Source: Bacteroidota bacterium
Lineage (GTDB): Bacteria > Bacteroidota > Bacteroidia > Chitinophagales > Chitinophagaceae
Reading direction: 5' to 3'
Length of the DNA stretch: 64,000 nt
Assembly: GCA_024640255.1 (NCBI GenBank)
Contig: JAHEFI010000009.1
Span: 1-64,000 of the forward strand
The notes beneath the pieces are model-generated. The model was not told the origin of the DNA and did no database searches. It saw nothing but the letters and a program-made list of their open reading frames with translations. This document shows positions 56,050-64,000 of the stretch, piece by piece. Numbering within the stretch: the first letter of the stretch is position 1; each line of letters starts with the position of its first letter. The position numbers and the translations under genes are program-made.

Positions 56050-57231
56050 TTATTTGGCACTGTAGTCCATTTCTGGATGGCGCTCAAATGGGTATTGATT
56101 TTCATTAAATATAAACCTGTAAGTGACCATCTGTCTGCTGGGCTGTGCCCCCAAACTTTTGTATATATTCACCATTTTGGGATTCCAATCAGCAGCCCAT
56201 CCCATTTCATATTGATTATAAGATTTGATTTTATACAAAAGCAATGCACTTGAATAAATCAAGAAGCTATCCACTCCCAAGGATTGGTATTTGGGCACCA
56301 CACCAAAAGCAAGCCCTGTTAATCTGTTATTTGTTTTTCGCCACTTCATCCAGAGTAAATGAATTTTTTGAAGTAGACCTAATTGGCCATTGAAATATTT
56401 AAAATATTGATTGACATCTGGAATATTAATAAACATCGCAATGGGTTCTTCTTTATAATAAGCAAACCAAATCACTCTTTCATCCATAATGGGACTCAAG
56501 GTTTTAAACAATTTCATGATTTGTTCTAAAGTGATGGCTTTTGCTTCTCCATGTTGCGCCCAAGCTTCATTATAAATAGTCACAAAGTCTTGCGCATATT
56601 TTGCTAAATGCCTTTTATCTAAATGTTTGGCTTGGTAATCTGGCTTAGCATTAAATTTCTCGTATCGCTCCTTGAATCTTGGAGGAAGGCCATCAAAAAT
56701 ATTTAAGCCATAATAGTATTGGTTGTAATAATTTTTAAAACCATAGTCTTCTAATAAAGCTTGATAGTAGGAAGGATTAAAAGACATGCCGTACATGGGC
56801 TCTCTGTCAAAACCATCAATCATCAATCCCCACCATTTATCTCTATCTCCAAAATTAACTGGGCCATCCATGGCTTCCATGCCATTTTCTGTTAACCAAA
56901 CTTTAGCAGTATCTAATAATAGTTTAGCAGCATTTGTATCATTGATGCAATCAAAAAATCCTACACAGCCGGTTGGGAATTCTGTACCCTTGTTTTTATA
57001 TTTTGTATAATAGAATGCAGCAATTCTTCCAATGAATTCTCCTTGATCCGATTGCAGTAACCATCTTTTGGCATTGCCCTCTTTGAATAATTTATTTTTA
57101 GCGGGATCGAAAACCTGTAATACTTCGTTATCCAAAGGTCTAATATAATGAGGATTGAATTTGTTCAAGTCTGCATTCACTTGACAAAAAGCTTTATCTA
57201 ATTTAGGGTTATTGACTTCAACAATTCTCAT
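56050..57231 (-). CDS. GNAT-superfamily-like protein of unknown function
   Basis: A 393-residue soluble protein. The C-terminal part (about 230-370) has a GNAT-like core with GLAFGVVPKYQSLGVDSFLIY, resembling the acyl-CoA-binding loop. The N-terminal half contains MDGPVNFGDRDKWWGLMIDGF, a block seen in conserved hypothetical acetyltransferase-like proteins. Substrate unknown. It sits between rsmE and dnaX on the same strand and may be co-transcribed with them. Confidence 0.65.
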   Translation of the reverse strand: MRIVEVNNPKLDKAFCQVNADLNKFNPHYIRPLDNEVLQVFDPAKNKLFKEGNAKRWLLQSDQGEFIGRIAAFYYTKYKNKGTEFPTGCVGFFDCINDTNAAKLLLDTAKVWLTENGMEAMDGPVNFGDRDKWWGLMIDGFDREPMYGMSFNPSYYQALLEDYGFKNYYNQYYYGLNIFDGLPPRFKERYEKFNAKPDYQAKHLDKRHLAKYAQDFVTIYNEAWAQHGEAKAITLEQIMKLFKTLSPIMDERVIWFAYYKEEPIAMFINIPDVNQYFKYFNGQLGLLQKIHLLWMKWRKTNNRLTGLAFGVVPKYQSLGVDSFLIYSSALLLYKIKSYNQYEMGWAADWNPKMVNIYKSLGAQPSRQMVTYRFIFNENQYPFERHPEMDYSAK

Positions 57232-57241
57232 ATTAACAAAG

Positions 57242-57943
57242 CTAGAAAGTTTTTAATACACTTAAGGCAAATAATCCAGCAGTTTCTGTTCTTAATCTAG
57301 TTGGCCCCAATCCAATAGGTTGATAATTTGATTGAATGGCCATTTCAATTTCTGTTGGTGTAAAATCTCCTTCAGGTCCAATGGCAATTAATAGATCATT
57401 GCTACTGGGAAGGTCTTTGATAGATGTTTTGACAGTTGGTTCACAATGTGCAATATATTTATTGGCAGCATTGTATTGATGAATAAAATCTTTGTAAGAA
57501 ATAGGTTCAGATAAATAAGGAAGCCATGCTTGTTGACTTTGAATCATAGCAGACTGAATGATATTGTTCATTCTATCTGTTTTGAATCTTTCATGAATGG
57601 TTCTTTCACAAATCAAAGGAACAATAGTATGTACACCCATTTCGGTTACTTTTTCAAAAAGCCATTCTAATCTCACAGCGTTTTTTAAAATAGAAATACC
57701 TACTACTAATTTTTGACTAGCTGGCGCAATAGTAGTTTCTTTTATAATTTGAATGCTGGTGTTTTTTTTATGTGCTTCCAAGATGGTTGCTTCAAAAATA
57801 CCACCCATGCCATTGGTGATGCTTAAGGCATCTCCAGATTGCATGCGTAATACCTGCGCACAATGCTTACTGGTTTCTTCACTACATGTAAAATGAGTAG
57901 CGCCATTGGTAATTTGAGGTTCGTAAAAATAAGGAGCAGGCAT
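57242..57943 (-). CDS. rsmE: 16S rRNA (uracil-1498-N3)-methyltransferase RsmE
   Basis: A 233-residue SPOUT methyltransferase. An N-terminal PUA-like RNA-binding domain is followed by the knotted SAM site with LLIAIGPEGDFTPTEIE and the C-terminal GLGPTRLRTETAGLFAL. Normal length, between dnaB and the GNAT-like gene. Confidence 0.94.
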   Translation of the reverse strand: MPAPYFYEPQITNGATHFTCSEETSKHCAQVLRMQSGDALSITNGMGGIFEATILEAHKKNTSIQIIKETTIAPASQKLVVGISILKNAVRLEWLFEKVTEMGVHTIVPLICERTIHERFKTDRMNNIIQSAMIQSQQAWLPYLSEPISYKDFIHQYNAANKYIAHCEPTVKTSIKDLPSSNDLLIAIGPEGDFTPTEIEMAIQSNYQPIGLGPTRLRTETAGLFALSVLKTF

Positions 57944-57955
57944 CTTGGCTACAGA

Positions 57956-59533
57956 TTAAAATGGTGAAGCGTCATCATCAATACCATCATCGAAAGATCC
58001 TCCATTCATTTTGCTTCCTTGAATAAAAAATCTTCCACCATCATTGTCTCCGCCACCTAAGCCTGGAGTAATTGGTTTAAAGTTGCTTCCTAATCCTGGA
58101 ATACCACCGCCACCTTCTCCATCCCAGTCTTCAAATCTTTGAATATCTAATCTTGCTCTTAATTTAATGATATCCAAAGATCCATTTCTATGCTTGGCAA
58201 TTCTAATATGGGTTTCACCTTGAGTGCTTTCGCCCATTTCATTGCTCATTACTTCATAATATTCTGGTCTGTAAATAAACATTACCATATCCGCATCTTG
58301 TTCGATCGCACCAGATTCACGTAAGTCACTCAATTGAGGCATCTTACTTTCTTTTCTAGTTTCCACTGCACGACTCAATTGAGATAAAGCGATAATAGGA
58401 ATTTGTAATTCTTTTGCCAATGCTTTTAAACTTCTTGAGATATTACTAATCTCTTGTTCACGATTGGTATTTCTATCTCCAGAACCACTCATTAATTGTA
58501 AGTAGTCGATGATGATCATTTTAACCTGATGCTTATTCACCAATCTTCTTGCTTTCGCTCTAAATTCGAAAATGTTTAAGGCAGCAGTATCATCAATATA
58601 AATAGGAGCAGTTTCCAATTTCTTAATACCCTTACTGTGCAATTGTTGGTATTCGTGTTCTTCTAGTTTACCTCTAGAAATTTTTTCCATTTTAATTTCA
58701 CTCTCAGCACTTAAAATTCTTTGTACTAACTGCGCAGCACTCATCTCCAAACTGAAAAATCCAACAGCCTGTGGTTTGGTAGGATGTAATGCAGCATTTC
58801 TAGCAAGGTTTAATGCAAAAGCGGTTTTACCTACTGAAGGTCTTGCTGCTAAAATGATTAAATCGGTAGGTTGCCATCCAAAAGTGATTCTATCCAAACT
58901 AGTGAAGCCACTAGGTACACCAGAAATTTCATCTTTTTGTTTTCTTAATTCATCAATTCTGTTAACTGCAGTGGCCAATGCATCGCCAATATCAACGAAA
59001 TTCTTTTTTAGATAATTGTTAGTGATATTGAACATCTTTGTTTCACTATCATCTAATAAATCAAATACATCTGTACTGTCCTCGTATGCATTAGAAATAA
59101 CTTCGCCACTAATTCTTATTAATTCTCTTTGAATAAATTTTTGTAAGACAATTCTTGCATGCGCTTCAATGTTGGCTGTTGAAACAACTACATTGGTTAA
59201 TTTAGAAATATAATAGGCGCCGCCAATTAAATCTAATTGTTCTCTTCTTTTTAAAGCTTCCACCACCGTTAACATATCAATGGGCTGATTGTCCAATTGC
59301 AATTGTTGCATGGTTTGGAAAATCATTTGATGTGCTTCTACATAAAAACATTCCGGCTTTAATACCTCTGTCACTGTGTCAAATGCACTTTTCTCTAAAA
59401 GAATCGCACCCAGAACCGCCTCTTCTAATTCTCTTGCTTGAGGAGGGATTTTGCCATACATCATGGTGCTGATATCAGCTGAAGGGCTTTTCTTTCTTAT
59501 AGATCTGTTGGTATTTAAATTCGGGAGCGGCAT
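57956..59533 (-). CDS. dnaB: Replicative DNA helicase DnaB
   Basis: A 525-residue hexameric helicase. The N-terminal primase-interaction domain (PPQARELEEAVLGAILLE) is followed by the RecA-like core with Walker A (AARPSVGKTAFALN), IIIDYLQLM and RESGAIEQDADMVMFIYRPEY. A Gly/Asp-rich tail (about 475-525) ends the protein. No intein or insertion was seen. Confidence 0.96.
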   Translation of the reverse strand: MPLPNLNTNRSIRKKSPSADISTMMYGKIPPQARELEEAVLGAILLEKSAFDTVTEVLKPECFYVEAHQMIFQTMQQLQLDNQPIDMLTVVEALKRREQLDLIGGAYYISKLTNVVVSTANIEAHARIVLQKFIQRELIRISGEVISNAYEDSTDVFDLLDDSETKMFNITNNYLKKNFVDIGDALATAVNRIDELRKQKDEISGVPSGFTSLDRITFGWQPTDLIILAARPSVGKTAFALNLARNAALHPTKPQAVGFFSLEMSAAQLVQRILSAESEIKMEKISRGKLEEHEYQQLHSKGIKKLETAPIYIDDTAALNIFEFRAKARRLVNKHQVKMIIIDYLQLMSGSGDRNTNREQEISNISRSLKALAKELQIPIIALSQLSRAVETRKESKMPQLSDLRESGAIEQDADMVMFIYRPEYYEVMSNEMGESTQGETHIRIAKHRNGSLDIIKLRARLDIQRFEDWDGEGGGGIPGLGSNFKPITPGLGGGDNDGGRFFIQGSKMNGGSFDDGIDDDASPF

Positions 59534-59606
59534 AACGGGTTCACTGTTTTCTTATTGCGAATTTAACCCAGCAAACTTAGACTTCCTTGTTTTGGTGTAA
59601 ATGTTG

Positions 59607-59639
59607 TTTTTCACAGTGAAGCTTCGATAGTAATTCACA
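59607..59639. promoter_or_regulatory. Paired DnaA-box-like 9-mers upstream of dnaB
   Basis: TTTTTCACA (59607-59615) and TAATTCACA (59631-59639) each differ at one position from the DnaA-box consensus TTATnCACA and lie 24 bp apart on the same strand. TTCACAGT is common to both, and the first is part of the palindrome TTCAC-A-GTGAA. Function is speculative. Confidence 0.3.
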
Positions 59640-59692
59640 GTCATTTTGGACTTATTAACAGGTATTGCACCTTTTTTTAGTCTAAAATTTAG

Positions 59693-59700
59693 TATTTTTG
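59693..59700 (+). promoter_or_regulatory. TATTTTTG -7 promoter box for pheT
   Basis: A perfect TAnnTTTG match 23 bases before the pheT ATG, with a TTG at 59665-59667 upstream. Confidence 0.55.
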
Positions 59701-59723
59701 AAGCCTTACTTTAAAGCGACAAC

Positions 59724-62129
59724 ATGACCATTAGTTACCATTGGCTGAGTGAATACCTACCGCAAATCATTAGTCCAGAAAATCTGTCTACTATATTAAC
59801 TTCTATTGGCTTGGAAGTAGAGTCTTTAGAGAAATACGAGAATTTTAAAGGAGGCCTTGCTGGATTAGTAGTGGGAGAAGTATTAGAAACAGTTCAACAT
59901 CCTAATGCAGATAAATTAAAATTAACCAAGGTAAATATTGGAACAGCTACGCCCTTGAATATAGTTTGTGGAGCTTCGAATGTAGCAGCTGGACAAAAAG
60001 TTGTAGTGGCAACCATTGGCACAACGATCTATCCAAAAAATGGTGCTCCCTTAACCATGAAATTAGCGAAGATTAGAGGGGAAGCTTCGGAGGGAATGAT
60101 TTGTGCAGAAGATGAAATTGGATTAAGTGATAATCATGATGGCATTATGATTTTAGACAATGCGATTGCTGTGGGAACTGCAGTAGCAAGCTTGTTCGAT
60201 TACTATGAAGATTGGATTTATGAAATTGGTTTAACGCCCAATAGAATGGATGCCATGAGTCATTATGGTGTTGCAAAAGATGTGTGTGCTTATTTATCTT
60301 ATCATGAATCACCAGTGAGTGCTAAAAGCCCTTATAACAAGGCATTGACTACTGATCAAACTGTTCCAACGTATAAAGTAACTATTGAAGATCAACAAGC
60401 TTGTTCAAGATATGCAGGAGTGGTGATTGAAGGAGTTCAAGTAAAAGCATCTCCAGCTTGGTTAAAAAATAAATTACAATCTATTGGATTAAGATCTATT
60501 AATAACATTGTAGACATCACTAATTATATTTTACATGAAACAGGTCAGCCATTGCATGCATTTGATGCATCAGTGATCAAAGACCAACATGTAGTGGTGA
60601 AGAAATATCCAGCAGGAACAAGCTTTATTAGTTTAGATGGAACGGAGAGAAAATTAACTGCTTCAGATTTGATGATCAGTGATGCAGAAAAACCAATGTG
60701 TATTGCAGGGGTTTTTGGAGGATTGAATAGTGGTGTGAAAGAGTCTACTACTTCTATATTCTTAGAGAGTGCTTGGTTTAATAATGTAAGTATTCGTAAA
60801 ACTTCTGTTCACCATGGTTTAAGAACAGATGCAGCAACACGTTTTGAAAAAGGTGTAGATATTGATAGTACTGTTAAAGTATTAGAAAGAGCTGCTTTAA
60901 TGATTCAAGAAATTGCTGGTGGTAAAATCGGAAAGGTTGTAGATGTGTATCCTAGTCCAGCTACCAAAACCAAAGTGGTATTGCCTTTGGCTTACTTGAA
61001 AAAATTGAGTGGCAAACAATATCCTACCGAAAAAGTAATCACTATTTTAAAAAGTTTAGGATTTGATATTGTACAACAAAGTGCTGATAGTATTGAAGTT
61101 GCTGTGCCTTATCATAAGCCAGACATTAGTTTGCCTGCAGATATAGTAGAAGAAGTATTGAGAATTGATGGCTTAGATAATATTGCTATTCCAAGTGTGA
61201 TTACTATGAGCCCATCTATTGATCCATTAGAACAAAAAGAAAAATTCAAAGATAAAATTGCACAGTATTTAGTGGGTAAAGGATTCACAGAAATTCTGAC
61301 TAACTCTATTACCAATAGTAAATATTTCTCTGAAGAAAGTTTACAACACGCAGTAAAGATGTTGAATAATTTAAGCGCTGATTTAGATGTGATGAGACCT
61401 TCTATGTTAGAGACAGGTTTAGAAGCCGTGGCTTATAATATTAATAGAAGAAATCAACAGATCTCTTTCTTTGAAATGGGAAAAGTGTATGCAGTGAATG
61501 CAGCAGGCAAATACCAAGAAGGAGAACAATTAGCTATTTACCTTTCTGGAAAACAACATGAAGATGGTTGGAGAGAAAAAGGGGTTACACAAGATTTCTT
61601 TGTGGCTAAAGGAATTGCAGAAGCAATCTTGAGTATCATAGGAGTTGAAGAAATTACTTATCAAACCAAGGGCCAGTCAGTTCAAGTAATGCATCAAAAG
61701 AAAGCCTTAGGTACTATAGAAGTAGTTGGCAGTAAAAAATTACAAGCTTTTGATATCAAGCAAGCGGTTGTATACATTCAATTTGATTTAGCCGTTTTAT
61801 TAGAACAATACCAACAACACAGAGTGGTATACCAAGAAGTATCAAAGTATCCTTCAGTTGAAAGAGATTTGGCATTGGTATTACCTCAGGCTATTACTTA
61901 TGAAGCCATTGAAGCATGTATTCAAGCAGCACAATTATCTGCTTTATCCACTACAAGGGTTTTTGATGTATTTGAAAGTGATAAATTAGGCCATCAGAAA
62001 AAATCAGTGGCGATTAATTTCGTTTTCAATGCTACTGACAAAACCTTAACGGATACGGAAATAGATGGCATGATGAAAAAATTAGTAGGCCAGTTTGAAA
62101 AAAATATCCAAGCTGAAATCAGAAAATAA
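59724..62129 (+). CDS. pheT: Phenylalanine-tRNA ligase beta subunit
   Basis: An 801-residue class II synthetase subunit. It has the N-terminal EMAP/OB tRNA-binding domain (VGEVLETVQHPNADKLKLTKVN), the B3/B4 editing region (GLRSINNIVDITNYILHETGQPLHAFDA), B5, the catalytic-like core (NRRNQQISFFEMGKVY) and the C-terminal FDX-ACB anticodon-binding domain (YPSVERDLALVLP). pheS is not adjacent. It begins a run with zapA and rny. Confidence 0.96.
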   Translation: MTISYHWLSEYLPQIISPENLSTILTSIGLEVESLEKYENFKGGLAGLVVGEVLETVQHPNADKLKLTKVNIGTATPLNIVCGASNVAAGQKVVVATIGTTIYPKNGAPLTMKLAKIRGEASEGMICAEDEIGLSDNHDGIMILDNAIAVGTAVASLFDYYEDWIYEIGLTPNRMDAMSHYGVAKDVCAYLSYHESPVSAKSPYNKALTTDQTVPTYKVTIEDQQACSRYAGVVIEGVQVKASPAWLKNKLQSIGLRSINNIVDITNYILHETGQPLHAFDASVIKDQHVVVKKYPAGTSFISLDGTERKLTASDLMISDAEKPMCIAGVFGGLNSGVKESTTSIFLESAWFNNVSIRKTSVHHGLRTDAATRFEKGVDIDSTVKVLERAALMIQEIAGGKIGKVVDVYPSPATKTKVVLPLAYLKKLSGKQYPTEKVITILKSLGFDIVQQSADSIEVAVPYHKPDISLPADIVEEVLRIDGLDNIAIPSVITMSPSIDPLEQKEKFKDKIAQYLVGKGFTEILTNSITNSKYFSEESLQHAVKMLNNLSADLDVMRPSMLETGLEAVAYNINRRNQQISFFEMGKVYAVNAAGKYQEGEQLAIYLSGKQHEDGWREKGVTQDFFVAKGIAEAILSIIGVEEITYQTKGQSVQVMHQKKALGTIEVVGSKKLQAFDIKQAVVYIQFDLAVLLEQYQQHRVVYQEVSKYPSVERDLALVLPQAITYEAIEACIQAAQLSALSTTRVFDVFESDKLGHQKKSVAINFVFNATDKTLTDTEIDGMMKKLVGQFEKNIQAEIRK

Positions 62130-62144
62130 TCTCAATTTTACTGC

Positions 62145-62432
62145 ATGATTAATTTGCAAACATCTTTACAAGGGCTTCAAGAAAAACTTCAGGTTTTATT
62201 GAAAAACTATGCAGCACTTGAAAAAGAAAACCAGCAATTAAAGAATAAGATGGGTCAGGTGGAGCAGCAGGAACAAAAAATGGCGGCTCAATTAAAAGAA
62301 TTGGAAACCAAATTGGCAGCTGCTAGTTTGCGTCAATCTAATATGGACCCGGCAGATAAAGCGAAATTGATGAAGCAGATAGATCAATACATTAAAGAAA
62401 TTGATCATTCCATTCAAAATCTTAATCCTTAA
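62145..62432 (+). CDS. Small coiled-coil protein upstream of zapA (ZapB-like)
   Basis: A 95-residue, almost entirely helical protein (LEKENQQLKNKMGQVEQQEQ...) with heptad-like spacing of Leu/Met and many Lys, Glu and Gln. The size and gene position before zapA suggest a ZapB-like cell-division coiled coil, but coiled coils give poor homology evidence. It is 12 bases before zapA. Confidence 0.65.
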   Translation: MINLQTSLQGLQEKLQVLLKNYAALEKENQQLKNKMGQVEQQEQKMAAQLKELETKLAAASLRQSNMDPADKAKLMKQIDQYIKEIDHSIQNLNP

Positions 62433-62443
62433 TCTATCTAAGC

Positions 62444-62746
62444 ATGTCCCAACAAGAAGAAATGATCCCGGTGAATATCACCATTGCTGATAGAACTTAT
62501 AGGGTGAAAGTAGCCCCTAAAGACGAAGAAGCGGTGAGAAAAACGGCAGCCATTATCAACCAGAAAATGGTCGAATTCAAGGGTGCCTATGCCGGAAAAG
62601 ACATGCAAGACTATATCTCCATGGTCCTTTTGTGGTTTGCCACTGAGCAACAACAGTCTGGACAAAATCTATATGAGCTAGAAAACGTTCAAAATCAAAT
62701 AGAAACGTTAAAAAATAGCATCGAAAAGGCCATTTCTGGCAGTTAA
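62444..62746 (+). CDS. zapA: Cell division protein ZapA
   Basis: A 100-residue protein with the ZapA N-terminal domain (IPVNITIADRTYRVKVAPKDEEAVRKTA) and a C-terminal helix for the coiled-coil tetramer. It would stabilise FtsZ filaments. Confidence 0.9.
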   Translation: MSQQEEMIPVNITIADRTYRVKVAPKDEEAVRKTAAIINQKMVEFKGAYAGKDMQDYISMVLLWFATEQQQSGQNLYELENVQNQIETLKNSIEKAISGS

Positions 62747-62843
62747 TCCCTCTGGCTTTACCAATTTGATTATTAATTGATTATCTTCGTTCCCGTCACG
62801 AAAAGGGGCAGTATGTATTTTTTAAAACATCAAGACTTTAACA

Positions 62844-64000
62844 ATGGACCAATCAATATTATTTATCATCATAGGAGCATCCTCATTAGTAGGGGGTCTC
62901 GTACTGGGCAAGTTGGTTTTTGCCAGAAATACTAAAAAGCAGGTTGAAGAAGCAGAATCTCAAGCAGCAAATATTCTAAAAGAAGCTGAACTAAGAGCTG
63001 AAACAATTAAAAAAGAAAAGCAATTAGAAGCGAAAGAGCGTTTTGTTCAATTAAAAGCCGATCACGAAAGAGAAATCTTAGAACGCAACAAGAAAATTGG
63101 AGAAGCGGAGAATCGCATTAAGCAGAACGAATTAAATATTAATCAAAAAACGGTTGCATTAGATAAGCAAATCAAAGAGAACGATGTCATCAAAGAAAAG
63201 TTGAATCGTGAGATTGATATTGTTAATTTGAAGCGTACCGAATTAGAAAAGCATCAAGAAGAGCATATTCGCAGATTAGAAAAAATTGCTAATTTAAGTG
63301 CAGAAGATGCTAAGCAACAATTAATCGAAAGTTTAAAGAACGAGGCGCAAAGTCAAGCCCTTGCTTTACAACAGGATATTATCGAAGAAGCTAAACAAAA
63401 GGCGAATAAAGAAGCTCGTAAGATTATCATTCAATCTATTCAAAGAACAGCAGCTGAAGTAGCTATTGAAAATACAGTGACTGTATTCAATTTAGAATCT
63501 GATGAAATGAAAGGTCAAATCATTGGTAGAGAGGGTAGAAATATCCGTGCCATTGAAGCAGCAACTGGTGTTGACTTAATTGTGGATGATACTCCAGAAG
63601 CCATCTTATTATCTTCATTTGATCCATTGCGTCGTGAGATAGCAAGATTAAGTTTACAAAGATTGGTGGCAGATGGTCGTATTCACCCTGCAAGAATTGA
63701 AGAAGTGGTGGAGAAAACAAGAAGACAATTGGAAGAACAAATTGCAGAGATTGGAGAGAGAACAGTTATTGAATTAGGTATTCATGGTTTACATAAAGAG
63801 TTGATCAGAATTATTGGTAAAATGAGATTCAGATCTTCTTATGGTCAAAACTTATTAATGCACTCAAGAGAAACCGCTAATTTATGTGGTATCATGGCGG
63901 CAGAATTAGGTTTGAATCCTAAATTGGCTAAGAGAGCGGGTTTATTACATGATATTGGTAAAGTGCCAGACGAGGAAACAGAATTAAGCCACGCATTATT
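62844..64000 (+). CDS. rny: Ribonuclease Y (3' end outside window)
   Basis: A reading frame of 385 codons that runs off the right edge. It has one N-terminal membrane helix ([19 protein letters not shown]), a long coiled coil (about 30-190), the KH domain ([21 protein letters not shown]) and the start of the HD domain ([26 protein letters not shown]). This is the membrane-bound endonuclease that starts mRNA decay. The 97 bases before it contain TATCTTCG, an imperfect promoter box. Confidence 0.95.
   Translation, partial: MDQSILFIIIGASSLVGGLVLGKLVFARNTKKQVEEAESQAANILKEAELRAETIKKEKQLEAKERFVQLKADHEREILERNKKIGEAENRIKQNELNINQKTVALDKQIKENDVIKEKLNREIDIVNLKRTELEKHQEEHIRRLEKIANLSAEDAKQQLIESLKNEAQSQALALQQDIIEEAKQKANKEARKIIIQSIQRTAAEVAIENTVTVFNLESDEMKGQIIGREGRNIRAIEAATGVDLIVDDTPEAILLSSFDPLRREIARLSLQRLVADGRIHPARIEEVVEKTRRQLEEQIAEIGERTVIELGIHGLHKELIRIIGKMRFRSSYGQNLLMHSRETANLCGIMAAELGLNPKLAKRAGLLHDIGKVPDEETELSHAL

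Noticed and set aside
62747-62843. A 6S RNA gene after zapA
   Set aside because: In many bacteria ssrS follows zapA, but only 97 bases are free here and no long bulged hairpin can be drawn.

Overview
The window is an AT-rich chromosomal segment of a member of the Bacteroidota, most likely the Chitinophagales/Chitinophagaceae. The lineage is inferred from an intact type IX secretion/gliding core (gldKLMN), a BshA-type bacillithiol glycosyltransferase, several TonB-dependent receptors, DUF4271 and DUF4783 proteins, the absence of Shine-Dalgarno sequences, and TAnnTTTG promoter boxes. No insertion sequence, prophage or CRISPR array was seen. Genes are packed tightly on both strands, and many convergent neighbours overlap at their stop codons.

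Layout. 1-5.1 kb: the end of rsgA, a gamma-carbonic anhydrase-like protein, a class III aminotransferase, bshA and a secreted M28 peptidase. 5.1-8.1 kb: a free-standing C-terminal half of carbamoyl-phosphate synthase large chain, then umuDC with a UmuD that lacks both catalytic residues. 8.2-13.1 kb: a Rieske oxygenase, an exported SAM hydrolase-like protein and a large TonB receptor. 13.2-16.5 kb: a cell-wall sugar salvage group, made of an AmgK-like kinase fused to a RapZ C-terminal domain, MurU, and a convergent NagX/HGSNAT-like membrane protein. 16.6-19.1 kb: rfbBCA (dTDP-sugar synthesis). 19.2-24.7 kb: a CarH-like B12-dependent MerR regulator, two identically spaced inverted repeats, an ECF sigma factor, then crtI-crtB-crtZ-crtY (zeaxanthin pathway) and a tRNA-Arg. 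25-31.9 kb: an Omp85-like barrel, a heme-type TonB receptor, MarC, and a BtuB-like receptor behind a cobalamin riboswitch. 32-42.4 kb: an amino acid permease, a TolC/adaptor pair, gpsA, hemW, DUF4271-hemD and a DUF255 thioredoxin-like protein. 42.5-47.2 kb: gldKLMN. 47.2-64 kb: mostly housekeeping genes (uvrC, an ABC exporter, engB, gpmI, a SUI1-like factor, dnaX, rsmE, dnaB, pheT, a small coiled-coil gene, zapA and the start of rny).

How the parts connect. The CarH-like regulator, sigma factor and crt operon look like a light/B12-responsive pigment module. The riboswitch-controlled BtuB receptor 7 kb away would supply the cofactor. AmgK plus MurU would convert salvaged MurNAc to UDP-MurNAc, and the fused RapZ domain suggests amino-sugar sensing.

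Most worth a second look: the paired TGTTTAA-N16-TTAAACA repeats before the sigma gene; a 10-A tract in dnaX placed so that slippage in either direction ends the protein just after the clamp-loader domains; the kinase-RapZ fusion; the UmuD without its catalytic dyad; the hairpin that buries the btuB start codon; and the split carB.
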